Positions 8,481 through 15,188 of a stretch of 16,351 bases of DNA are shown here, in pieces; position 1 is the stretch's first letter, and each line of letters begins with the position of its first letter. Below the pieces are notes generated by a model. That model searched no databases. It saw only the letters and a program-made list of their open reading frames with translations, and was not told where the DNA came from. The stretch is from an uncultured Prevotella sp. GTDB lineage: Bacteria; Bacteroidota; Bacteroidia; Bacteroidales; Bacteroidaceae. Location of the stretch: NCBI GenBank assembly GCA_900550635.1, contig URSZ01000050.1:1-16351 (forward strand), given 5' to 3'. A program made the translations under genes and the position numbers.

Positions 8481-10155
8481 ATAAAGCAATTAAACACGTA
8501 AGTATGAACTTAAATATCAATAAGAAAAAAATAATTCTTACCATATTATCCTTTTTTTTGTTTATACCGGTTTCGTACAGTTGTACAAATTTTATAGTTG
8601 GTAAAGACGCGTCATCCGATGGCTCGGTTATGATTACTTATGCTGCTGACGATTATGGTATGTATGGCTCGTTGTGGCATTTTTCTGCAGGTAAACATTC
8701 TGCAGATGAAATGCGCGAAGTTCGTTGCTGGGATACAAATGAGTATTTAGGCGAAATACCGGAGACACCAATTACATATAATGTTGTAGGAAATATAAAT
8801 GAACATCAGGTCGCAATAGGAGAAACTACATTCGGCGGAAGAGAGGAACTAGTAAACGAAAAAGGACTTTTAGATTACGGAAGTTTGATTTTCATAGCTT
8901 TGCAACGTTCTCGTACAGCCCGTGAAGCCATTGGAGTTATGACTTCGTTGGTTGAGAAATATGGCTATTGTAGCGAAGGCGAGAGTTTTTCTATAGCTGA
9001 TAAGAACGAGGCCTGGATTTTAGAGATGATAGGTAAAGGACCTGATGAAAAAGGTGCTGTATGGGTGGCTGTACGTATACCTGATGACTGCATAAGTGCG
9101 CATGCCAATCAAAGTAGAATACATAAGTTTGATCTCAAAGACAAGAAGAATGTAATGTATTCTAAAGATGTAATAAAGTTCGCACGAAAAAAAGGATATT
9201 TCAGCGGAAAAGACGAAGACTTTGATTTTGCAAACACATATTGTCCTGCAGATTTCAGCGGCTTGCGTTTTTGCGAAGCACGCGTTTGGAGTTTTTTTAA
9301 TCACTGGTGTGACGGCATGAACAACTATTTGGACTATGCTTCAGGCAAAGATTTGAAAGCAGAACCGATGCCTTTATATATAAAGCCAAAGCGCAAACTT
9401 TCTGTTCACGATTTGATGAACAGTATGCGCGACCATTATGAGGGAACACCTTTTGATATTACCAACGATTTAGGAGCCGGAATGTACTGTTCTCCTTATC
9501 GTCCTACACCTTTGACATGGGAATATAACGGCAAAGAATACTTCAACGAGCGTCCTATTTCTACACAACAAAGCGCATTTGTTTTTGTTGCTCAAATGCG
9601 CTCCGATATGCCTGACGCAGTAGGTGGCATACTTTGGTTTGGAAATGATGATGCAAACATGGTTCCTTTTACGCCTATGTATTGCAGTATAACGCAAGTG
9701 CCACAGTGTTTTGCCCGCGAAACGTTACTTTCTCGTGGAATTCTGCTTTTTGGGTAAGTAATTGGATATCAAACATGGTTTATCCACGTTATTCCATGAT
9801 GTTCCGTGATTTGGAAATGGTGCGTAATGAATTGGATTCGATGTACCTTTCACAACAGAAGGATATAGAAGATAAAGCAATAGGCCTTTATCGTGAATCA
9901 CCTATTAAAGCAGTACAATACCTTACCGATTATTCAAACAAAGTAGCAAATAAAATGCACGAAAGATGGAAAAATTTAGGGATTCATCTCGTCGTAAAAT
10001 ATAACGATCAGGTAATAAAACCTGAAGAAAACGGCGCTTTTGCACGCACAAAAGCGGGATTGGGAAAGACCGTTTATCGCCCGGGTTTCCCCGACAATTA
10101 TAAAAAAGCGATAATAGAGCAGACAAAAGATAAATATCTCGTTCCTAAACAGTAA
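8474..10155 (+). pseudogene. C69 family dipeptidase (PepD-like), split by an apparent frameshift
   Basis: The gene for an exported N-terminal-nucleophile dipeptidase is broken into two overlapping frames. The first part, 8474-9757 (427 residues), has a signal peptide ending VSYS followed by Cys37, the expected nucleophile in SCTNFIVGKDASSDGS. It also has the typical VGNINEHQVAIGETTFGGREE block and GESFSIADKNEAWILEMIG. The second part continues in another frame to 10155 and holds the conserved TFSWNSAFWVSNWISNM segment and the C-terminal region. Adding one A to the A-run at 9720-9722 restores CGC-GAA-AAC-GTT. The product is then about 560 residues, normal for the family. No slippery heptamer was seen. 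A second ATG at 8504 would give a tidier signal peptide. Only one indel is visible, so this is either a recent inactivation or a sequencing/assembly error. Confidence 0.85.
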
Positions 10156-10187
10156 AAGATAGAATTAATATAAACATATTTAGCATT

Positions 10188-11936
10188 ATGGAAAATCAAA
10201 ATGATTTGATAAGGCAATGTGAATTAAAGGCACAGCAATGGTTAGATTCGCCAGTATACGACGATGTTACAAAAAAAGCTGTGCGCGAAATGTTGGACAA
10301 AGAGGATAAGACAGACCTTATTGATTCTTTTTATCAAAACCTGGCGTTTGGCACCGGAGGTCTTAGAGGCATAATGGGTCCTGGTAGCAATAGGATGAAC
10401 ATATATACTGTAGGTGCGGCAACCCAAGGGCTGGCAAATTATTTGAAGAAGAATTTTGCAGAAAAAGATGAAATATCAGTCGTCGTAGGGCATGATTGTC
10501 GTAACAATAGCCGTTTGTTTGCAGAAACGTCAGCAAAGATTTTCAGTGCGAACGGAATAAAAGTATATCTTTTTGACGATATGCGTCCCACGCCCGAAAT
10601 TTCTTTTGCTATACGTCATTTACATTGTCAGAGTGGAATAGTAATAACCGCATCCCATAATCCTAAAGAATATAACGGGTACAAAGCATATTGGGACGAC
10701 GGTGCGCAAGTTTTGTTCCCGCATGACCAAGGTATTATCGACGAAGTGAATAAAGTCCGTCCCGAAGATATTAAGTTTACCGGTAACGATAACATTATTC
10801 AAATAATAGGTGAAGATATTGACGCTGAATATCTCAATCAGATTCATACACTTTCGATTGATCCCGAAGTTATTTCCCGTCAAAAGGATTTGAAAATAGT
10901 ATATACTCCTATTCACGGAACAGGTATGAATTTGATTCCGCGTTCTTTGAAATTATGGGGATTTGAAAATGTTAATTGCGTGTCCGAACAAATGGTCAAA
11001 GACGGCAATTTCCCTACAGTCGTTAGTCCTAATCCGGAAAACGCAGAAGCTCTGACTCTTGCACTGAAGTTGGCAAAGGAAATAGATGCTGACATAGTAA
11101 TGGCGAGCGATCCTGATGCCGACAGGGTAGGCATGGCTTGTAAGAACAGCAAAGGTGAATGGGTGCTAGTTGATGGAAATCAAACTTGTATGATTTTCCT
11201 TTATTACATAATTAGCAACAGGATTGCCCAGAATAAGATGAAAGGCAATGAGTTTGTTGTTAAAACTATTGTTACCACGGAACTCATAAGCGAAATAGCC
11301 CGCAAGAACGACATAGAAATGCTTGATGTCTATACTGGTTTCAAGTGGATAGCACGCGAAATCAGACTTAGTGAGGGGAAAAAGAAATACATAGGCGGAG
11401 GCGAGGAAAGTTACGGCTTCCTGGCTGAAGATTTCGTACGCGATAAAGACGCAGTTTCTGCTTGTTCATTATTGGCAGAAATATGTGCGTGGGCAAAGGA
11501 TCGTGGAAAAACCTTGTTTGACGTGCTGATGGATATATACGTTGAATATGGTTTCAAATTGAACAAAACAATCAATGTTGTTAAACCCGGAAAGACGGGG
11601 GCGGATGAAATCAAGGCAATGATGGATAATTTCCGTGCCAATCCTCCTCGTGAGATAGCCGGCTCGCCGGTTGTAAAAGTAAAGGATTTCAAGACGTTGA
11701 AAGAAACAGACGGCAACGGTAACTCCACCGAGTTGCAAATGCCTGAGCCGAGCAATGTATTGCAGTGGTTCACGGCAGACGGCACAAAGGTTAGTGTGCG
11801 CCCATCGGGAACGGAGCCGAAGATAAAATTTTATATCGAAGTGGGCGGTGAAATGGGTTGCCCGAAGTGTTTTGACAACGCTAAAGCTGCAGCCAATGAG
11901 AAATTTGTGGCTGTACAGAAATCGTTAGGTATATAA
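10188..11936 (+). CDS. Phospho-sugar mutase (phosphoglucomutase/phosphomannomutase, PGM2-like)
   Basis: Alpha-D-phosphohexomutase that interconverts sugar 1- and 6-phosphates in the cytoplasm, linking glycolysis to glycogen and envelope-sugar synthesis. The 582-residue length and the motifs fit the long PGM2-like branch. The catalytic phosphoserine loop is TASHNPKEYNGYK with Ser156. The metal loop is DPDADRVG with Asp308, Asp310 and Asp312. The sugar-binding loop is GGGEESYG with Glu406 and Ser408. The C-terminal phosphate-binding loop is RPSGTEPKIKFY from Arg538. Four-domain architecture is assumed from the family. It begins 33 bp after the dipeptidase gene, with no clear promoter between, and is followed by a strong intrinsic terminator. 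Glucose versus mannose preference cannot be read from the sequence. Confidence 0.95.
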   Translation: MENQNDLIRQCELKAQQWLDSPVYDDVTKKAVREMLDKEDKTDLIDSFYQNLAFGTGGLRGIMGPGSNRMNIYTVGAATQGLANYLKKNFAEKDEISVVVGHDCRNNSRLFAETSAKIFSANGIKVYLFDDMRPTPEISFAIRHLHCQSGIVITASHNPKEYNGYKAYWDDGAQVLFPHDQGIIDEVNKVRPEDIKFTGNDNIIQIIGEDIDAEYLNQIHTLSIDPEVISRQKDLKIVYTPIHGTGMNLIPRSLKLWGFENVNCVSEQMVKDGNFPTVVSPNPENAEALTLALKLAKEIDADIVMASDPDADRVGMACKNSKGEWVLVDGNQTCMIFLYYIISNRIAQNKMKGNEFVVKTIVTTELISEIARKNDIEMLDVYTGFKWIAREIRLSEGKKKYIGGGEESYGFLAEDFVRDKDAVSACSLLAEICAWAKDRGKTLFDVLMDIYVEYGFKLNKTINVVKPGKTGADEIKAMMDNFRANPPREIAGSPVVKVKDFKTLKETDGNGNSTELQMPEPSNVLQWFTADGTKVSVRPSGTEPKIKFYIEVGGEMGCPKCFDNAKAAANEKFVAVQKSLGI

Positions 11937-11966
11937 TTTTAATACATAAGCCAAAGGCGAAGTATG

Positions 11967-12012
11967 AAGATGTAGAATTCGTTTATATTTGGATTCTACA
12001 TCTTTTTCTTTT
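11967..12012 (+). terminator. Rho-independent terminator after the phosphohexomutase gene
   Basis: A perfect 12-bp inverted repeat, AAGATGTAGAAT (11967-11978) and ATTCTACATCTT (11993-12004), with a 14-nt loop. It runs into TTTCTTTT. It lies 31 bp past the phosphohexomutase stop and separates it from nudC. Confidence 0.85.
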
Positions 12013-12077
12013 ATGCCTGTATATGATTGCCTTATGTTGTTGTAGGCTCGCGTAACTGATGACTCTTGCTTTATATT

Positions 12078-12869
12078 ATGAATAAAGAATTAAAACAAAA
12101 TTATATCTGGAATATATTCCGAGGTCGTGACATACTTTTGAAAAAATCCGAAAGCGGCGCATTTCTTATTCCGCAGAGCGAAGTACCGCCAATAAAACCG
12201 GAGACAACGGAACATGTACATGAATTTGAATCTGCCAAAGGCTTACCGGTGCGCGCGTTCCAAGTTTCTGTCAGCACGGTGCCGCCCGAGGGTTATGATT
12301 TCGTGCCTTTAAGAACCAGTTATGAGTATCTGCCGCCTGATATATACGAAATGGCAGGAAAGATGGAGGAACTGATATATTGGGATACGAGAACTAAATA
12401 TTGCGGAGTATGCGGTTCACCTATGAAATACAGCACTAATATAAGCAAACGCTGCGTTGAATGCAGGAATGAGATTTGGCCGCAGCTGCAAACTGCCATA
12501 ATTGTGCTTGTAAAACGTGATGACAAGATATTGATGGTACAATCCAAAAACTTCCGTGCTGATTACATGGGGCTTGTGGCCGGTTTTGTAGAGACAGGAG
12601 AAACGCTTGAACAATGCGTCGCGCGTGAAGTAATGGAAGAGACAAACATTCGCATTAAAAATATCCGCTATTACGGAAGCCAGCCATGGCCGTATCCGTG
12701 CGGATTGATGGTTGGATTTGTCGCTGAATATGAAGGCGGGGAAATGGAGTTGCAGACATCCGAGCTGAATAAGGGCGGATGGTTCGGCGCAAACAATCTA
12801 CCGCCCGTTCCGGGAAAGGTAAGCCTCGCCCGGCGTCTCATAGACGCATGGCTCGAACACGAAATATAA
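12078..12869 (+). CDS. nudC: NAD(H) pyrophosphatase NudC (Nudix hydrolase)
   Basis: Hydrolyses NADH/NAD+ to NMN(H) and AMP; members of this family also remove NAD caps from RNA 5' ends. From the ATG at 12078 the protein has 263 residues. The reading frame also has a TTG at 12066, which I did not use. A four-Cys zinc ribbon is formed by Cys109, Cys112, Cys126 and Cys129 (CGVC...CVEC). The Nudix box follows at 169-191 (G-x5-E-x7-REV-x-EE), with all catalytic glutamates present. Ten residues later, SQPWPYP (201-207) is the NudC-specific signature, usually SQPWPFP. Zinc ribbon plus signature set it apart from ordinary Nudix enzymes. It lies after the terminator with no recognised promoter, and 423 bp of non-coding DNA follow. 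Confidence 0.95.
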   Translation: MNKELKQNYIWNIFRGRDILLKKSESGAFLIPQSEVPPIKPETTEHVHEFESAKGLPVRAFQVSVSTVPPEGYDFVPLRTSYEYLPPDIYEMAGKMEELIYWDTRTKYCGVCGSPMKYSTNISKRCVECRNEIWPQLQTAIIVLVKRDDKILMVQSKNFRADYMGLVAGFVETGETLEQCVAREVMEETNIRIKNIRYYGSQPWPYPCGLMVGFVAEYEGGEMELQTSELNKGGWFGANNLPPVPGKVSLARRLIDAWLEHEI

Positions 12870-13000
12870 AGTATCCTACAGGTGTTTTCACATGATAAAA
12901 TGGTGAAGAATTCTCGGTGCATATATGGCCAAAATCGACGCCTTCAATGCTCAAAATTTGAAAACTGGAAAACAATGCATTAAGGCCTGCTTGGAGGAAA

Positions 13001-13069
13001 GAAAAAATATGTCTGAGATATTTTAAAATATGTGCCTTGTATTTTGAAATAGGTCGGACATATTTTTTC
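13001..13069. repeat. Triple 21-bp palindromic repeat, copy 2
   Basis: Three tandem 21-bp units at 13005-13025, 13026-13046 and 13047-13067. Unit 1 is identical over its full length to unit 2 of the copy at 3307-3327. Unit 3 differs from unit 3 of that copy by one base (TCGGAC versus TCAGAC). Unit 2 has a divergent centre (GTGCCTTG) but keeps the ends. The outer edges pair: GAAAAAATATGTCTGA (13001-13016) and TCGGACATATTTTTTC (13054-13069) are inverted repeats with 15 of 16 positions matching and the last a T:G wobble. The whole element could fold into one long hairpin. Confidence 0.85.
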
Positions 13070-13198
13070 GCCTCTCAAAACGGTTTGAAAACTTGTCTTA
13101 AAATGACAGACAAATTCAGGCATGAACTTTTTAAGGTCGAATGCGAAAGCGGCAATTTGAAAATCTAACTGTTTAAACAAAATGATAGATTAATCGGA

Positions 13199-13229
13199 TT
13201 TGCCGTTTGTATCTAAATGAGTACTTTTG
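13199..13229 (+). promoter_or_regulatory. Promoter of the ABC-transporter operon
   Basis: TTTG at 13199-13202, exactly 19 bp, then TACTTTTG at 13222-13229. This is a full match to the Bacteroidota vegetative promoter TTTG-N19-TAnnTTTG. The predicted start near 13235 leaves a leader of about 57 nt before the ATG at 13293. It also excludes the upstream TTG at 13227 as the translation start. Confidence 0.8.
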
Positions 13230-13292
13230 TGGGTCTGTAACGCAGCTTGTCTGATTTATGTTCACAGCAAAAGCGCCATAGATAAAAAATGC

Positions 13293-13937
13293 ATGGATAA
13301 GATTGAAATACAGAATGTTTGTCCTAACGTGTTTGCCGATTTTAAAGAATTGCGCAGCGATGTTTGGAAAAATGACATTTGCTTTGAACGTGGCAAAGCA
13401 TATCTGATAGAAGCCGCTTCCGGAACAGGCAAGTCTACGCTTTGCAGTTATTTGTTGGGCTTCCGGCATGATTACACGGGAACGATAACTTTTGATTCGC
13501 ACAACATAAGAAGCCTTGGAAAGAAGGACTGGGTTAATCTAAGAAAAAATGAAATGGCCATGCTTTTCCAGGAACTTCGCTTGTTCCCCGAGTTGACAGC
13601 ATTTGAGAACGTTGAGATAAAAAATGCACTTACCCGACATAAAAGTAACACACAAATAAAGGAATGGTTTGAACGCATAGGGTTGGCCGACAGGATTTAT
13701 ACTCCCGTAGCCAAGATGAGTTTCGGGCAGCAGCAACGCGTTGCGCTGTTACGGGCGTTGGTTTGTCCGTTTGAGTTTATATTGCTCGATGAGCCTACCA
13801 GCCACCTTGATGATGATAATTCAAATATTATGGCACAACTTGTGTTGGAAGAAGCCGAACAGCGCAATGCTGCAATAATCGTTACAAGCATAGGGCGGCA
13901 TATGGAGTTGGACTACTATAAAACATTCAATCTATGA
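13293..13937 (+). CDS. ABC transporter ATP-binding protein (LolD/MacB-like), with non-canonical motifs
   Basis: ATPase subunit that should power the permease encoded next to it. From the ATG at 13293 it has 214 residues, a single nucleotide-binding domain. The Walker A is AASGTGKST (41-49), with Ala replacing the first Gly. The Q-loop Gln is Q93 in LFQELRLFPELTAFENV. The signature is MSFGQQQR (142-149), with Phe where LSGGQ has Gly. The Walker B is ILLDEPTSHLD with Asp166 and Glu167. At the usual switch-histidine position (VTS-H-D in relatives) the sequence is VTSIGRH, so Ile200 stands there and the nearest His is 203. Its stop overlaps the permease start by 4 bp (ATGA). The fold and pairing are clear; whether hydrolysis is normal is open. 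Confidence 0.9.
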   Translation: MDKIEIQNVCPNVFADFKELRSDVWKNDICFERGKAYLIEAASGTGKSTLCSYLLGFRHDYTGTITFDSHNIRSLGKKDWVNLRKNEMAMLFQELRLFPELTAFENVEIKNALTRHKSNTQIKEWFERIGLADRIYTPVAKMSFGQQQRVALLRALVCPFEFILLDEPTSHLDDDNSNIMAQLVLEEAEQRNAAIIVTSIGRHMELDYYKTFNL

Positions 13938-15133
13938 ATTTGGTACGTAAACTTTTACACCGTCATATAAGTATTCCACAGTTTCTTGGGTATTTCTTTG
14001 CTAATATATTGGGCATGTTTATAGTGCTGCTCGCCGTTCAGTTCTATAGCGATGTAATACCTATGTTCTCGGGCGAGGACAATTTCTTCAAAAAGCAATA
14101 TGTAGTTGTTTCCAAACATATAGGTACGGCCGGGGCGTTCTCAGGAAAGACCAATGTGTTTACGCAATCAGAAATCGACGAACTGGCCGCGCAGCCTTTT
14201 GCAAAAAGAATAAGTACATTTACATCCTCCTCATATAAGGTTTCGGCTTCTGTTAACGTTTCGGGCAATAGGTCGATTACGACAGATTTGTTTTTCGACG
14301 CCGTAGACGATTACTTCGTAGACGCAGATAAGGACATTTGGCAATATACTCCGGGAGAAAAAACGGTGCCGATTATTTTACCTCGAACATACCTCACATT
14401 GTATAACTTTGGATTTGCGAAGAATTACGGACTTCCCGGTGTGTCGGAAGGTTTGGCGGGAATGATAGACATGAGGCTGATTATAAACAGCGGTAATAGT
14501 TACGACGTGTTCAAAGGAAAGATAGTGGGATTCAGCGGCAAACTCAACACAATGTTAGTGCCACGCTCGTTCATGGACTGGAGCAATGAAAAGTACGGAA
14601 ATAATGTCACAGAAGGTCCGTTGCGACTTGTTGTGGAAGTAGACAACATAACCGACGCAAGAATTGCAAAATACATGGACTCCCATGGCCTTGAAGTGGA
14701 AGAAGATAAACTGGACGCAGGAAGAATGACTTATTTCCTGAAGATAGTCACGGGATTGGTTCTTGCTGCTGGCTTGTTGATAAGCATACTGTCGTTCTAC
14801 ATTCTGATGTTGAGTATTTACTTGCTCGTAGAGAAGAATACCGATAAGTTGGAAAACTTGTTGCTCATAGGATATTCTACGGCGAAAGTAGCTTTCCCTT
14901 ATCAACTTTTGACTTTGATGATGAATGCATGTGTGCTTGTTGTTTCTTTGGTTGCGGTTCTTATAGTCAGGAATTATTATCTGAAGTTGATTTCATTGAT
15001 GTATCCTCAAATTAGCGGAACGCAAATGACAGCAGCTTTGGTTACAGGTTTTTTATTGTATTTGATAGTTTCAATAATAAATATAACAGCAATACGTAAT
15101 AGAATAAATTATATTTGGCATAGGCGTAAATAA
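13934..15133 (+). CDS. ABC transporter permease, FtsX/MacB-like
   Basis: Inner-membrane subunit of the transporter whose ATPase is encoded just upstream with a 4-bp overlap. The 399-residue protein has the MacB/FtsX layout. One membrane helix lies near the N-terminus (about 17-37). A large extracytoplasmic domain of some 225 residues follows. Three helices come at about 268-298, 325-348 and 366-388, with a basic tail. The motif LVEKNTDKLENLLLIGYS, after the second helix, matches the cytoplasmic coupling region of FtsX-type permeases. Such systems usually act as mechanotransmitters or extract lipoproteins or peptides rather than importing solutes. The substrate is unknown. A kinase-like gene begins 55 bp downstream on the same strand with no visible terminator, so it may be in the same transcript. 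Confidence 0.85.
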   Translation: MNLVRKLLHRHISIPQFLGYFFANILGMFIVLLAVQFYSDVIPMFSGEDNFFKKQYVVVSKHIGTAGAFSGKTNVFTQSEIDELAAQPFAKRISTFTSSSYKVSASVNVSGNRSITTDLFFDAVDDYFVDADKDIWQYTPGEKTVPIILPRTYLTLYNFGFAKNYGLPGVSEGLAGMIDMRLIINSGNSYDVFKGKIVGFSGKLNTMLVPRSFMDWSNEKYGNNVTEGPLRLVVEVDNITDARIAKYMDSHGLEVEEDKLDAGRMTYFLKIVTGLVLAAGLLISILSFYILMLSIYLLVEKNTDKLENLLLIGYSTAKVAFPYQLLTLMMNACVLVVSLVAVLIVRNYYLKLISLMYPQISGTQMTAALVTGFLLYLIVSIINITAIRNRINYIWHRRK

Positions 15134-15188
15134 AGATAGTATAATGGTGTCTTTTCTGTCTATGCATGAAAATGTGATTAAGTGATAA

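Larger units (their letters stand above)
12870..13292. other. Non-coding gap with repeat and promoter
   Basis: No supported gene lies here. The stretch holds the second triple palindromic repeat (13001-13069) and the promoter of the ABC operon (13199-13229). The 10-mer TTTGAAAACT occurs twice (12957-12966 and 13084-13093), with a near match at 13156-13165, on both sides of the repeat. A weak hairpin lies just past nudC (TTCAC/GTGAA, about 12886-12906) but lacks a T-run. The small reading frames here are the by-product of repeat units whose 21-bp length is a multiple of three. Confidence 0.6.

Noticed and set aside
9747..9757. Programmed -1 frameshift at CTT-TTT-GGG-TAA in the dipeptidase gene
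   Set aside because: The heptamer does not fit X-XXY-YYZ, and switching this late would lose the conserved FSWNSAFW residues. A simple indel upstream fits better.
11411..11785. A 124-codon minus-strand open frame opposite the phosphohexomutase gene
   Set aside because: It is the shadow of a conserved coding region, with no promoter or family likeness.
12980..13180. A 66-codon minus-strand open frame spanning the second triple repeat
   Set aside because: The repeat unit is 21 bp, so it stays open in all frames that lack a stop in one unit and reads as a 7-residue repeat. There is no family likeness, and DNA-level palindromes explain the pattern.
13227..13292. N-terminal extension of the ABC ATPase from a TTG
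   Set aside because: The TTG is part of the -7 promoter box, and the family fold begins right after the ATG at 13293.
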